Origin: Hermatobates lingyangjiaoensis
Lineage: Eukaryota > Arthropoda > Insecta > Hemiptera > Hermatobatidae
Reading direction: 5' to 3'
DNA length: 64,000 nucleotides
Assembly (NCBI GenBank): GCA_026182355.1
Contig: JAPFBL010000167.1
Location: forward strand, 434,001-498,000
In this document: in pieces, positions 44,111-55,697 of the stretch
How positions within the stretch are numbered: position 1 is the stretch's first letter
How the letters are laid out: each line of letters begins with the position of its first letter
Notes under the pieces: model-generated
Database searches by the model: none
What the model saw: only the letters and a program-made list of their open reading frames with translations
Told to the model about the DNA's origin: nothing
Program-made: the position numbers and the translations under genes

Positions 44111-47099
44111 AGAGAATAATTTAATGCAATAGTTATAAAAAAAACCTTTAGCCTTTCCATTTTCTGTCTTAAAGAAATTAAAAGGCTATTACATTAATAG
44201 AAATAGTTTAACACACAGGGATAATTGATAAAAAGACTTTGCACTAGCGCCCCCAGCGTACGAGAAGTTAAGTACTCGAAAATCTTTAAAAAATTAATTT
44301 TAGGGCCAAGGTTATCCTAAAATAAAGTTATATTTAGCTTATGTTTGTGCTATTATTATTGTATTCATTAATATGTCATATTACTTGTCTGCATTACACA
44401 AGGAGCCACTTTCAATATTTCTTGATCGTCGTTGTCAGGAGTTGAAGTTATATAGTGAAGAGTTTCACCAAATGCAGACTACCTCAGATAGGTGACTACG
44501 ACAAAAAGGAAAAAAGCGCTGGGTTTGGCTAAAGAAGAAGAAAATGAATAAAAAAAAATAGAAAATGTAATAATGAAAATTTAAGTAAAAAAAAATTAAA
44601 TGAAATTGAATAATTATAAATAAAATGAATCAAGAAATTTAACAAAATGAAATATAAATACAAAAATAGTTTAAAATGAAAGATAAAATAATGACCAGTT
44701 ATACCGTGATGCGCCAAATATGACACCGTAGGAGACAAATATAGACTTCTTCAAAGGATTTTAAAGTCACAAGTCTTTGGATTTAAGTTGGCTCTTTAAT
44801 GTTATATACATACAAAAAAGCAGTAAAAAATGAGCTGACATTTTTGCACTATGTTATAAGAGATGAAATGAAGTGAAAGGAAAAAGATACAAAATAGAAA
44901 AGGTTTTGTAATTGCTTCAGTGTGAAAAAAAAGAGTACAATGATACAAAAATGTGTTATTTAGTTTCCATTTATAACATGATTTTAGTTAGGAAATATTT
45001 GGCTGTCAAAAAGATTACATTTAGACAGAGAGGAATGAATCAACCTTGAAAGTAGGAAGGATATTTCTTTAATTCCATGAGAAGGGGACTGTACGGACCA
45101 CAAAAAAAAACTGCAAACCAGTTTTGAACGAATGAAATTAAAGCAAATGATGCAGTCGAAGGTGGCGTATATTTTCAAATTATAGCTCTCACAGGGAAAA
45201 GGATTGAATTCCACTTTTCTTAATGATCAATTTGGACAGTCAATGATTTGAGGAAGAAAAGAAAAGAAAAAAAAACACAGATCTCAATTTAGTCAATGTC
45301 GTTGGAGATTGGCACTTTGAGGTAAGCTTGTTAGAAAAGATTTAAAAATTAAACTGAAATGTTTCGTTTATTTAGTGCCAAGATTAAGAAACTTTTATTT
45401 ATGTTTTACAAGTTACAATGTTGTTCAATTGTATATAAAGCCAAAAATATTTCACATCACAATTATCAATTTGAACCCAAAATTGCAAACTTCTCTTACA
45501 ATAAATATTACCTTCAGAACTATTGTCATTGTGTGCACAAAATTTTAATTTATTTTTTGATTTAATGAAGCGTACATTTCATAAAAAAAAAAATATTCCA
45601 ATTTGTCCTACAGTACAAGAGTTCTCAACAGTAACCATATGCCCCCCCCCCCTCCTCATTTAAACCTTATATCCATATTTTCTATAGAGGCTTCTATAAA
45701 TTGGAGGTCTATGAAGATTGATATGGAAAGGAGGGGGGAGAAGCCACCAAAAAAAACCAAGTTTTTATATATTTGTTCATACCATATTATTATTATATTG
45801 TAAAAAGGTGAAGGAAAATAAAAAAAATTGATGCAATAATAGTACAAATAATGCTATTAACTAAAAACATAATAACCAGAAGTGTCACAATAAACACACT
45901 GATTCTATTGTCAAGGAAATAAACCATAAAAAGTAGTAAAAGAAATGCGAAATATTCTTAAGCATTTTCGTGTGTTACTCTGTTTTCAAACTATATACGT
46001 CCCAAATAAACTAACTGGTGATAAGCAAAAAAAAAAAAAAAATGGATGGGCCAACAACAAATTAGAAAAATTATTCCATCCATTTCTAAAAACATGGCTG
46101 ATTTTAATCAAGTCATCAAAATTGCTTCGGTTTAATGATGGACTTTCATGGGCTAATTAATTTGATTTGTTCTCAAGACATAGAATGTTTAACTTTACTA
46201 TTATACCGAATATTAAAAATTGTTTTATAAGGCAAGATTCCATAATATTGTGTTTAATGATAGACTTTTTTAATGGACTAATAATTTGGCTTGTTATCAA
46301 CACATAAAATATTTAAAATTACTATTATACCAAAATTAAACATTTAACATTATGTTCAAGCTGCTAATCACATGCATAATATAATGCAAAAGTGTTACAA
46401 TAAATAAATGTGACTATAATGAAGAAAATCACCACTAACAGTAGTTTTTGAAATTTACTTTTATGATTTTCTTGAATATAATATATAAATGCGACTCTTG
46501 GTCTAAAGACCTTGGACCTTTGACATTTTTGTTGATATTCATGTTAGTAAAAGTGGCATGCATCATTATGTAAGTATATTAACCTCATTTTTCACCATAA
46601 ATGTGTTATATTTTATAAAATAATATTGCTATGGCAAGGAAGCGATTATAAACTTGCCATAAGTGAGCTTTTATGGCTTATTTTACAGTAACTCGGAACC
46701 AAAAAATATTGAGAATGAAATTAAGTACGTATGTTAATTGATAACGATTGCATTGATAACGATATGAAGATAAATATGAACTCCGGATTATACTGATAAG
46801 ATAATTACTGCATCACCAACCACTTCATCAATTGGCAGTAGTTATAAATTTGTTGAAAATGATGAGAACGACCTTGAGCAGAGATGATGTAAAAAAAACT
46901 ATAATTTCGAGAACTGAACCAAAAATTAAAAATAATGTTGTGAATTAGTAACTACAAGGGAAGAACGAAAATTATATTTTTATAGTGAAACTGTTTTTAT
47001 TTTGTTTTCAAACATAAAGCAAAAACTTAAATTATAATACCGACGCATCCCAACGAGCGGTGTACCTACTATTCACGCATGGACATGAAAGTCCTTTTT
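44111..47099. other. Very AT-rich DNA, no gene seen
   Basis: Poly-A/T-rich with no credible frame. A possible hAT-like start (cagtacaagagttctcaaca, 45611) followed by a C11 run at 45643-45653 lacks a matching end. A degraded PLE-like motif lies at about 44415-44445 on the minus strand (CTGACAACGACGATCAAG). Confidence 0.5.
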
Positions 47100-47404
47100 T
47101 ATTTTGTTTTTTTTTTTTTAACAGATCCCCTAGCGGGTGATAACCGATTACCGGCTTTTTGTTTGATCAGTGATTCTACGTTGAAAGTCCCTAAATTTTG
47201 CCTAACTCAAGTGCATTTAGAGTAGGGATCTTATACGAGTACCTGACATCGTATAGGCTCAGAACCGACGGCTTAACGTCCTCTCCGAGGAACGACGTAC
47301 TCAGATTTTTCACCTATCTGCGTGAATAAATCGAGGGCGACGTGAGGATCGAACCCCAGACTACCAACCCAGAGAGAGTACGTTAACCACTGAGCTAACC
47401 TCGT
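47100..47404 (-). mobile_element. tRNA-derived SINE, copy S5 (3' end type 1)
   Basis: Head on the minus strand with TAGCTCAGTGGTTAACG and CTGGGGTTCGATCCTC; body with CCGTCGGTTCTGAGCCTAT; type-1 end (GGTTATCACCCGCTAGGGGA). The 'aacggctgacg' segment is shortened. Confidence 0.87.
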
Positions 47405-48040
47405 ACCCCAAGTCCTGGGTTACTAAGCCTTGGAATCGCTGGCGCTTCGAAGTCCACACCAGTATGATCGCCTGACGAACACATCCGTAACTTCTTATGG
47501 TGACGAAAGAAAACCATAACTTCTTTACCTCACTGGAAGGAAACAATTATATCTTTGAATTTACAACCAACTGAAGATTATGCATCCATGTATTTTGCAC
47601 AATGCGACACAATATTAATATAAAATCCACAACTTTCTGCACTCACAACTGATAAGGAAGTAGTTAATCTGCTAGTGACTGATACAATCGCAATTATAAT
47701 GTTTTAATATATTTTCAACTGAAGATTTTGGTTTTATATTTTCGTTCACTGTGAAACTATGTTCAATCTAAAATAATAATTATAGTTACAGATGATGAAG
47801 GAAATCATGCGATTCATAGTAATGTAAAATCACAACTATACTTACTTGAATATGACGAATGTTTAGAATTTGTTTAATTGTCCCAAGAGTTCGTAATGTT
47901 TAGAACACTTTTCATTTTACTGAATTGAATACAAATGGGCCATTAATGTGTTAAGCTGAGTATTTATGTAAAGAATATAAAATTATAATTTAAAGCCTTA
48001 AATGCTAAGTGTCTTTTAAAGGAATGGTAATTTGTCGAAA
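47405..48040. other. AT-rich DNA, nothing seen
   Basis: No recognised feature. Confidence 0.6.
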
Positions 48041-48650
48041 AGGAAAGATAAAAAAAAAACAGTGCAATATTTGGGGCAGACGGGAGGAGAAGGGCGTCGG
48101 GTGACCTAGTGTGCGGTGGACTACGTCTAGTCGCTAAATATTCATGAGCGGTCGGTTGACACATCGGCCCCGATTCCTCGCACTCCGGCTGACTCACTCT
48201 TCCTACTTACCTTCCACTACGGCTAAATATTGCCTCTTAATTCGAGTCCCCCGGGCACAGGCTGCGTGTTTTCCCTATCTCTGACTCACAACCATCTGTT
48301 ACACGCTATATCCCAAGCTCTCATTCTCACTAACGACTTCCACTTAAAACAAATTTATACCCCCTCCCAACCTCCCCTAGGCAGACAATACTTCAATCTC
48401 CACTGTCCTTTCAGCACACAGATAAACAGCCTAAATAATTGTCATCGCCTAACACGTTTTATATTTCTTTGTTTGTTTTTAATGCCCAAACATATACCAC
48501 TTTCATCTGCAGTGCTCTTCTCGGATAGAAAAGCGACCGTAGCTATTTCTTATTTCGTTCTCGGTTTAGTTATGGTTGGGCCACATGAACGAATTTATCT
48601 TCCATCTGGTGCTTAAGTTGTCTTATTTGTTTGTTTTTGTCCCTGATACC
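48041..48650. other. GC-richer block with open frames, unrecognised
   Basis: GC content rises at 48070-48290 (gaagggcgtcgggtgacc, ccccgattcctcgcactc). A 128-codon plus-strand frame (48230-48616, ATG absent at its nominal start) and a 77-codon minus-strand frame flank each other. Neither shows a known domain, and no NLK N-terminal sequence is present. In a long 5' intron, such a block could be an alternative promoter or untranslated exon, but nothing here proves it. Confidence 0.25.
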
Positions 48651-49172
48651 CACACTTACATCACTATCAACTTAAACTTCATTTTTATTCCAGAGGTGGG
48701 AAGTGTGCACACTTCTTTATGGACGGACACCCATTTGAATGATTGTCAAGACATATTACTTAATTAATTCTACATCAAAATCCTCAAATTAGCATTCATC
48801 AAGTTTATTAAAGTAGGGATCATTCATGACTACCTGACACAAAAGGTCATGATGTTATTATAACTCACCCCTGTAAACAATTATTTAAAATTATCTTAAT
48901 ATTATATATTTGTGATCTGTATACGGAAGGAAGTTAATAATAATTTCCCTGTTTTAAAAGTACCAAAATCAAGAAAACCAGAAGAAAAGCAATAAATTTT
49001 CCAATACCCAATTCTTTAAATATTCTAGATTTGTTGTTTGTTTCATCTTCTGTGGTGTCCTAGGAGGAAGATAGTTATGCTCATCTGTTAATTAATACTT
49101 AGTTTAGGTTATATTTGAAATGCATAACCAGTTCTCGGAGATACATGTTTATGAGAGAAGTTTTTATTATTA
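48651..49172. other. AT-rich DNA, nothing seen
   Basis: A short piece resembling the SINE body (aaagtagggatcattcatga, then ctacctgacac) at 48810-48840 may be a stray SINE fragment. Otherwise nothing. Confidence 0.5.
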
Positions 49173-49535
49173 TTATGCACTGCGCCTTAAAAAAACTATT
49201 GTACTTCCCCCCTTCTGTACTATAGTAACCCAGCAGATAGCTTCAACGCCTCCAAGTAGCTCAGCCCTTTGCTGGGTCCAGAGGTAAATTTTTTTGTATT
49301 GTTTGTTGAGTCTCCCGAAGCACCTACCTCTGAGCAGCAAAGTTGCCTGGCAGTCAGCCAGCAGATGCAAAGGTGTTTCGTCCTCATTTTTGCAGAATCT
49401 GCATAAACCATCATTTATAATGCCCATTCAGGCTCCCTACGTTTCGGGAGAAAGTGACTTCCTTTCTTCTTCTTCGGGTCCTTAGGTGCACCTATGGGAG
49501 GTTGGCTCTCACCATTATGAGAGTATGAATCTGTG
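49173..49535 (-). pseudogene. LINE 3' end with intact zinc-binding C-terminus (copy 3)
   Basis: The minus-strand frame carries CRFCKNEDETPLHLLADC, a C-x2-C-x~8-H-x4-C knot found at the C-terminus of many non-LTR retrotransposon polyproteins, then LLLRGRCFGRLN and a Trp-rich end (LWTQQRAELLGGVEAICWV). The 3' end around tactatagtacagaaggggg matches the plus-strand copies at 13440-13925 and 14768-14935. Of the three this copy has the best-preserved coding sequence, and it lies in the opposite orientation. The upstream frame is lost before 49535. Confidence 0.7.
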
Positions 49536-50300
49536 GCTCCTTGAATCGAACATCGAACGTGTTCGGCGCCCCATCAACAGTTATTGCTGGAATATCAAGA
49601 TTTGTTGATGTTGATGGTGCTCTTTTACTCGTGTTGCCAAATGCTGGAGCATCTAACCTTACATTATACACCCACTAGCGCTTAGTAACCCAATACCCCA
49701 CATTCATATCCAAGCTTTATAGGCTTATTTTACACGTAGTGTCAAGTGCTAGAGTATCAACCTTACGTAATTACATCCTCTGGGGCATGATGACCACTAC
49801 TGACACTCATGGATCAAGCTTATGGTGTTCCATGATGTCCTGAAGTCACCCTTTATGGCATCCCCATGCACTGCTGCCCCAGTGCCGGCATATCAAACTC
49901 TCCCCTTTGCAAAGGCATTCCTTACACATGGCGTCACAATCGATCCCGTTCTAGACAGTACATGGTGTCAAGTGCCGGAACACTGAGCCATGCTTTATGC
50001 CACCCCCTTGCCCCATCATAGTGCCCTTATTTATGGCGCATTCTATATGGAGTTCCAGGTTCCAGCATGTCGTATTCACTTTAGAATCTCTCTTTGCACA
50101 TATCATAGAGCCTCAAACCAGAACATCGAGCATTATTTAACGGCACCCTAGGGTCCAGAATATAAAACCTGCTTAATCACACCTCTATGAGCATGTAATG
50201 AGAACCCCTTGATTATGGACTCTCTGATGCTGGACCATCTGTCGCCTTCAAGTCAAAATCACCCCCAAAGATTGTAACAAATTTTTTAGTTGAAGCCCCG
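49536..50300. repeat. GC-richer region with irregular internal repeats
   Basis: Words of the form gtgtcaagtgc(t/c)(a/g)gag recur (gttgccaaatgctggagcat at 49634, gtcaagtgctagagtatcaa near 49740, gtcaagtgccggaacactga near 49968), as do related tgccggcat and ttccagcatgtc pieces, roughly every 85-110 bp. No open frame of note and no known family. It lies directly upstream (minus sense) of the LINE end and might be its non-coding or decayed part. Confidence 0.4.
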
Positions 50301-50331
50301 CCTATAAATAGTCATCCCCGCCTATTTTTTG

Positions 50332-50648
50332 TTTTATTGTTTATACCGATCTCCTAGCAGGTGTAAACGTCAGCCGTTTACCAGCTTTCTGTTTGATCGA
50401 TGATTCTACATATTCTACAATAGTAGTCGTAAATTTTGCCTAGCTCAAGTGCATTTCGAGTGGGGTCTTTAACGAGTACCTGACATCGAACAGGCTCGGG
50501 ACCGACGGCTTAACGTCCTCTCCGAGGGACGACGTACCTCAAATTTATTCACCTCCCGCATGAATAAATCGAGGGCCAGGTGGGGATCGAACCCTGGACT
50601 ACCAGCCCAGAGACGAGTACGTTAACCACTGTACTAATCTGGCCACTT
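50332..50648 (-). mobile_element. tRNA-derived SINE, copy S6 (3' end type 1)
   Basis: Minus-strand head (CAGTGGTTAACGTACTCG, CAGGGTTCGATCCCC); body with TTAAGCCGTCGGTCCCGAG; type-1 end (AACGGCTGACGTTTACACC). A box A mutation (TTAGTACAGTGG instead of TTAGCTCAGTGG) suggests an inactive copy. Confidence 0.9.
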
Positions 50649-52600
50649 CATCCCCGCCTGATTAAATGTAGAAGTTATACCCTTCAAGTTTTGCACTGAC
50701 TGATATAATACCCGTTTAGTCTTCTCTCCACTCCTTCCCCAATAAGTAAACTAAAGGAAGATATTGATTCAAAATATTTTCCAATATTTGAAATAGCTAT
50801 ACTGATCCCCTGAACTGCAGTTCGGAGTACTTTAATTATTTTTGTTTGTAATTTATTATCAGAAAGACATAGGCTTCTTAAAATTAGACCCGAATAGTAT
50901 ACATGAGTGATATTTGGGGCAATATCATTCTGAACCATATTTTTATGGCTTATGTAGATTAAATTTAAGAAAGTAAATGGTATACTTACAAAATTCCCTT
51001 AAATATAATTTTCTTATTCATAAATTAAAATAAAGGAATCATCTAACATAAAATTAATTAATTTCATAAATTAGGATTGAAAACAGTATATTTTTAAATT
51101 TACTGATTCTCAATGGGAGTTTTATGTTAATAACAAGTGAAGGTAAGTACGAGTTAACTCTTACGTTTTCTAACAGAGAGCAGAAGCCAAAAGTTGTTTT
51201 GCTTTTCAAAGGGTTAAGCATGAACCAATCAGTCGAAGGGACTTCAATGCCCAAGCAGAATTAACAAAGAGAAACTAAATTAAGAATAAGTCTGTAATGA
51301 CGTAATGAGTCTCACCTTAACAATTCACGCAACATTATACAATAACTCTCTCTTAGTTTCTTTTTGGCGAGTGATCTGAATATGTTGAATCGCTTGATTG
51401 AAACGTTAGAGAAATACATAAAGTAGACACAAATAACTTGAATAGATGGAATAAACGACGATAAATACTTACAAGGACAAGAAGGGGACAAACCTAAAAA
51501 TAAAATTATTGTGGAAAGGTCAGTTGAGGAGAATAAAACGGTATATCTGAAATACTGAGCGAGAGAGAGAGAGAGAGAGGCGGGGAGGGGGGAGATGTCC
51601 ACAATAAAATTACTTAGAAATACTATTATAAAACCTTTGAAGAAAATTGGCAAGAAAATAGATGGTTTCAAGCGAAATAAAACAGATAATTTGAAGCTTA
51701 GGGAGGAACTGAGAAAAAGGCGGATAGAGAAACAGGGAGAGATAGTAGGAAACAGAAGGAAAAATAAACAAAAAGATTGCTAGACAAAAGACTTCAGGAG
51801 GTAAAGACAAACTTGGAAGTAAAATAAATACGAAAGGCCGTTACAGAGGTAAGAAAAACACGTTCAGTATGTTCAGACATAATAAGGACATAAAAAAAGA
51901 AGACGCAATCGACAGAGTGGCAGGAGATATTGATACGATTTTCTAACCAGCTGGGAGAGAGGAAAATGTTTGACGAAAATAAAGCGTCACTGTCCTAAAA
52001 GCATAGAATAATGCTTTGCATAATAAATAATGAAATAATAATAAATTTAAAAAAAAAACAAAGCGTTTTAATACGTAATTTTATAGTAATGATTAATTTA
52101 AAGTAGATCGTTTCTATAGTTTTTGACTATTCCAGTCAGGATAGAATTCGCAACGTTTTAACATGCCCATACTGTTATACGTTTTCTTTATATTTCATGC
52201 TCAGATCCATTGCTCATTCCCCAGTTGTGCTGTTAGTTCCTATCTAACGTTAGACGTTCATACACATACATAAAAACGCTGATTGGCGCATAAATGATTT
52301 TAAGAGTTGAACCAGATGAATTTATATATTTTATATAAATATATCATAGAAAGACACACAATTCACTTCAATATTTCCAGGAATTATATTTATCAGGAGA
52401 TACTCTTGAGGAACGAAAACTCACTGAAGAATCCCTACATCGTAGGAGCAGTACCAGTGTTGCCAACATATATAGGGAGGTGGAAAGTTTAAAAAGTAAA
52501 ATAACTAACCACGAAAACTAATAAATCATGATTATTTATAAAAAGTTCTATAGTTACATTAATTTTTGTTTTTAGTTTTTTTTATCTCTTCTCCCTCTGC
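50649..52600. other. No gene seen; GA microsatellite
   Basis: A (GA)n tract stands at about 51562-51579 within a purine-rich region. Frames at 50684-50938, 51312-51671 and 51595-51783 are low-complexity or unrecognised. Confidence 0.5.
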
Positions 52601-52745
52601 GTACATTAACAACACTGGAACTGTTATTGCAATGGAGAGATTCTACAGTGTGGTTTCGTTCCTCCGATCACATCTCCTCTCGTGATGATGAGGATTCCTC
52701 GAAATATCAATGCAAGTTGCGTCAATTATTCTCTGTAAGTTAATG
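52600..52745 (+). mobile_element. PLE-like terminal repeat, single copy
   Basis: At 52681-52710 the core is TGATGA, T, GAGG-ATT-CCTC, GAAATATCAATG, with preserved stem pairing. It is followed by gcgtcaattattctctgtaa and a T-rich stretch, the usual layout of these units. Upstream stands aacaacactggaactg, a word similar to those at other unit boundaries. Confidence 0.5.
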
Positions 52746-53090
52746 AGTTATTTTCGAGGGTGCTTTCTTTTTTATTAATACGTAAATATATACATTTCTG
52801 TAAAGGGTGTTGAAAACAGTCTTGAAAAATTTGATACGCTTGAAACAGAGCAAAGAAAGCGAATGGCCCGACTTGATTAACCTCAATTAATTGCTTAGGT
52901 AATACCCCGTGGAGCCCTACAGATGTAAGCCAGAATATGAAAGACGAAGGATGAGCATTTAAGACAGCAGAGTGGGTCTATTAATGAACATGGCTTCCGG
53001 CCAGAGCCCAGCCCTAGTGACCACTTTCAATTTTAGAGCTTTGACCCCGACATGACCTCAACTGACCAGCCCGAACGTCGAGAGATAGCT

Positions 53091-53094
<4 letters not shown>
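52746..53094. other. No gene seen
   Basis: Nothing recognised; composition becomes more balanced at 52890-53090. Confidence 0.55.

Positions 53095-53132
<38 letters not shown>
53095..53132. repeat. (TA)n microsatellite
   Basis: TA run abutting foldback A11. Confidence 0.95.
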
Positions 53133-53136
<4 letters not shown>

Positions 53137-53347
53137 CAAACCACAATAAGAAAATGGGAAAGCAAGAGTAAGATCTTTCAACCGTAACAAGCGGTCTTCG
53201 TCAGAGTCAGTTGGGTTTTTCACTCTGACGAAGACCGCTTGTTACGGTTGAAAGATCTTAGTCTTGCTTTCCCATTTTCTTATTGTGGTTTGATCATTGA
53301 TTGTTATTTCACGTGTTTATGTGAAATCTTTTATATATATATATGTA
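53132..53347. mobile_element. Family A foldback, copy A11
   Basis: Near-perfect palindrome with a minimal centre (gtcagagtcagttgggtttt), full right extension (cacgtgtttatgtgaaatc) and TA runs on both sides. The minus-strand frame at 53014-53223 runs through it and is incidental. Confidence 0.88.
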
Positions 53348-53735
53348 TATATAAAACTCTGAGAGGAGCAATGTGTATTGAAACGAGGGAGTTTGTGTCG
53401 CAACGTGACAGCTGAAAGCAAAATCTATCCTTCAAATTCACTTGTAATAAATGAAAGACGAATACAACACAGAAAACCAGTCTTGCGGTCAAATGAATAC
53501 CTAAATGACTCGAACGTTACCTTGAAAGGAATTTCACAATATTTAAAATGAAAAACTGTAACTCTGATGAAGACAGAAGATGGTTAAAAAATACCAAGAG
53601 TAGAACGAAACTTTATAAAAGAAAGCAACAAAGGAAATATTCCAACAGCATTCATTGGTGTTCATCGCAATGCGAACAAATGATCAATGAATGGCATACA
53701 GCATACATCTTTGCCTTAATATATATATATATAAT
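53348..53735. other. No gene seen
   Basis: The first part of the frame 53548-53949 lies here; no domain recognised. A TA tract at 53715-53745 leads into the family J unit. Confidence 0.5.
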
Positions 53736-53744
53736 ATATATATA

Positions 53745-53895
53745 TAAACTAGCATTTACAAAAGAACACATAGAAAGGAAACCACTGAACTCACTACTAT
53801 ATTTCGATGTCCTCGTCTTCAGGAAAAGAAGTGAATCGCTCCAAAGGCTGATAACGACTGACTTGGCGTTCGAACTGAAGCACTCAAACAGTGTA
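53745..53895 (-). mobile_element. Family J PLE-like terminal repeat, copy 1
   Basis: Minus strand: agtcgttatcagcctttgga, gcgattcacttc ... CTGAAGA, CGA-GGACA-TCG, AAATATAGTAGTGAG (53801-53822), then a T-rich stretch into (TA)n. A plus-strand translation that superficially resembles 'FDVLV' of Penelope RT results from this unit and is not evidence for an RT. Confidence 0.7.
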
Positions 53896-54024
53896 GCCAA
53901 CTTTCGGAGAAAGGTAGACAGGGAAGATAAAGAAATAAAAGCCAAATAAAAATTAAAAAAGAAAACATTTAACTAAAATAAAATTAAAAGCTGATAACTT
54001 TAAAAAAAAAAAAAAAAAAAATAA
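53896..54024. other. AT-rich spacer with poly-A run
   Basis: A run of about 20 A at 54002-54021 (T on the coding strand of the following remnant) lies directly downstream of the GIY-YIG-like fragment. Confidence 0.6.
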
Positions 54025-54210
54025 ACGATTGAGGTTAAGCCCAGGAGTCGATCTACCGCCCAGAAGACTAATAAGTGCTTCTTCTGAAGCTCTCAGAGTA
54101 ACTTTCGAATTAGTCTGATCAATCTGCCTCAGGATCTGTACACGGAAACAGTCATTAAAACTGAGTCCGTGAGAACTGGCATGAGTAGCAACGGGAAGGT
54201 CACTGCGTTT
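54025..54210 (-). pseudogene. PLE GIY-YIG-type endonuclease C-terminal fragment
   Basis: A stop-free minus-strand frame of about 60 codons, open until the poly-T run. It reads DLPVATHASSHGLSFNDC near its start, then LRQIDQTNSKVTLRASEEAL and GLNLNR at the end. The layout 'P-V-x-x-H ... S/G-H-x-L-S-x-x-D ... L-R-x-x-E-x-x-x-I-x-x-L ... P-G-L-N' is that of the C-terminal part of GIY-YIG endonuclease-like domains in Penelope-like elements. Its 5' side is cut off at a (TA)n tract and no RT is present, so it is a truncated insertion. Alternative: another mobile GIY-YIG nuclease. Confidence 0.6.
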
Positions 54211-54880
54211 ATATATATATATATTATAAAAATAATAACAATAATAAAAGTGAATAACTTCATGGGTGAATTTTCTGGTTTATATGAGCAATGTGAAAAC
54301 AGTGAGGGTTATTTGTCTTAAGACATTGTAAGAACAAAGTGAAGTGCAAAAGCATAAATAAAAAAGTAACACTGGTGAGTTATTATAAAAGCCCACCTGT
54401 GAGTAGCCTCTTTATAAAAAATAATAGCAAAGTAAAAAAAAAACACCTTTAAAGGAAACAAATCTTGTGTACGAGAAATGCGGACTGTGAAACACAAAAA
54501 CCCTCGTACATTGGTATGACTACATCTCGCTATTAAGAAAACTTACATTGGGCTAATATGTGGAACAGTTTAAAAAACATATGCAAGAGTAACACAACAT
54601 GAAATTAACCCAAGAGATGCTGGTTACAAATACAAAAATAATGTAAGTACCACAAACTGACAATTATGGAAGCCATACTAATTCAAAAACTGAAACTACA
54701 TTTAAATATTCAAACTGAAATTAGTAACAAAATTTCAAAGCTATTTCAGTCATACCAAGGGCAAGCAGGGTTCTTGCAGGTAGTCAGTCACCCCAAGAGT
54801 GAAAACCGCGAGGGCACTCACCCCACAGGATTAACGGATAACTTACCTTGAACATAACAAAAACAACCCCCAATGCCTTC
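54211..54880. other. AT-rich DNA, nothing seen
   Basis: The plus-strand frame at 54666-54851 is unrecognised. Otherwise nothing. Confidence 0.55.
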
Positions 54881-54889
54881 ACTTTTCTT

Positions 54890-55015
54890 ATTATATAAAC
54901 CAAAAAAATTACCCAAGAAGTTATTCATGTCCTGAAGATGAATGGTGAGGATTCGAAACATGTCAACTATAGAAAATATACTTTACTGTTTACATGAAGT
55001 AACGAGAGTGTTATT
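54890..55015 (+). mobile_element. Family K PLE-like terminal repeat
   Basis: At 54932-54958: CTGAAGA, T, GAAT-GGTGAGG-ATTC, GAAACATGTC, followed by aactatagaaaatatacttt and atgaagtaacgagagtgtta. Typical core and tail with a unique stem sequence; no (TA)n nearby. Confidence 0.6.
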
Positions 55016-55385
55016 TAAAAAAATTGAGAGGCTTGTTAAAAACCAGATATCAGCTAATTTTTGATGTTATTTTTAGTAATATATGTCTTAAGGAAAGACT
55101 GCCAGGAAAATTCACGAATATAATATATTCACGTATTCCTCGTTTAACGACAACTCAGAATAACGAAGGGTTTTCTGACCTGCCCAATATTTCTTTTATC
55201 ATAATTCTCTCGGAGTTACGACGACTGGAGAGAGACGATATTCGTCGGTATACGGCATGATAAGTTGGGAACTAGTTTTTTAAAATCTTGAAATTATTGA
55301 GTAAAACAATAAAGAAAACCGGTATATATTGATTGATTGTTTGAAAAGAGAAAGAATGTGGGATATACTGTGAGCTTCTTCATTG
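55016..55385. other. No gene seen
   Basis: The frame at 55024-55260 (78 codons) has no recognised domain. Confidence 0.5.
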
Positions 55386-55387
55386 AT

Positions 55388-55634
55388 GTATATATATATA
55401 TATATATATATAAACATAGTTCACAAAGGAAAGAGAAAAACAGATAAGACAAACACACAAACAAGACTCACAACGATATTAGTTAAAATATCTAACTGCT
55501 TCAGTTAGCTTCAGCTACTCAAAGGGACTACTTTTTCCCGATGACGACGACTGTCGAAATATCGTTGGGTCTTTTTTGTGTGTGTTTTACCTGTTTTTCT
55601 CTTTCCTTTGTGAACTAGTAGTTCTTTTGAACCG

Positions 55635-55672
<38 letters not shown>
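55388..55672. mobile_element. Family D PLE-like terminal-repeat foldback, copy 1
   Basis: Flanked by TA runs at 55388-55411 and 55639-55670. The left half (agttcacaaaggaaagagaa, aaacagataagacaaacaca) is inverse to the right (gtgtgttttacctgtttttc, tctttcctttgtgaacta). The right half carries ATGACGA, CGA-CTG-TCG, AAATATCG (55541-55566), preceded by gcttcagctactcaaaggga. Confidence 0.78.
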
Positions 55673-55679
<7 letters not shown>

Positions 55680-55697
55680 ACCTTCGATAAAAAAGTC

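Noticed and set aside
45611..45855. A third hAT element starting at cagtacaagagttctcaaca
   Set aside because: No matching inverted end or 8-bp duplication was found downstream.
47964..48197. N-terminal coding exon of nemo
   Set aside because: It lies on the right strand and side, but the nominal start is GTG and the translation does not lead into the family's glycine-loop region.
53548..53949. A 133-codon plus frame with FDVLVFRKR, resembling Penelope RT
   Set aside because: The sequence is the antisense of a family J terminal repeat (second copy at 57490) joined to a TA tract. The resemblance is accidental.
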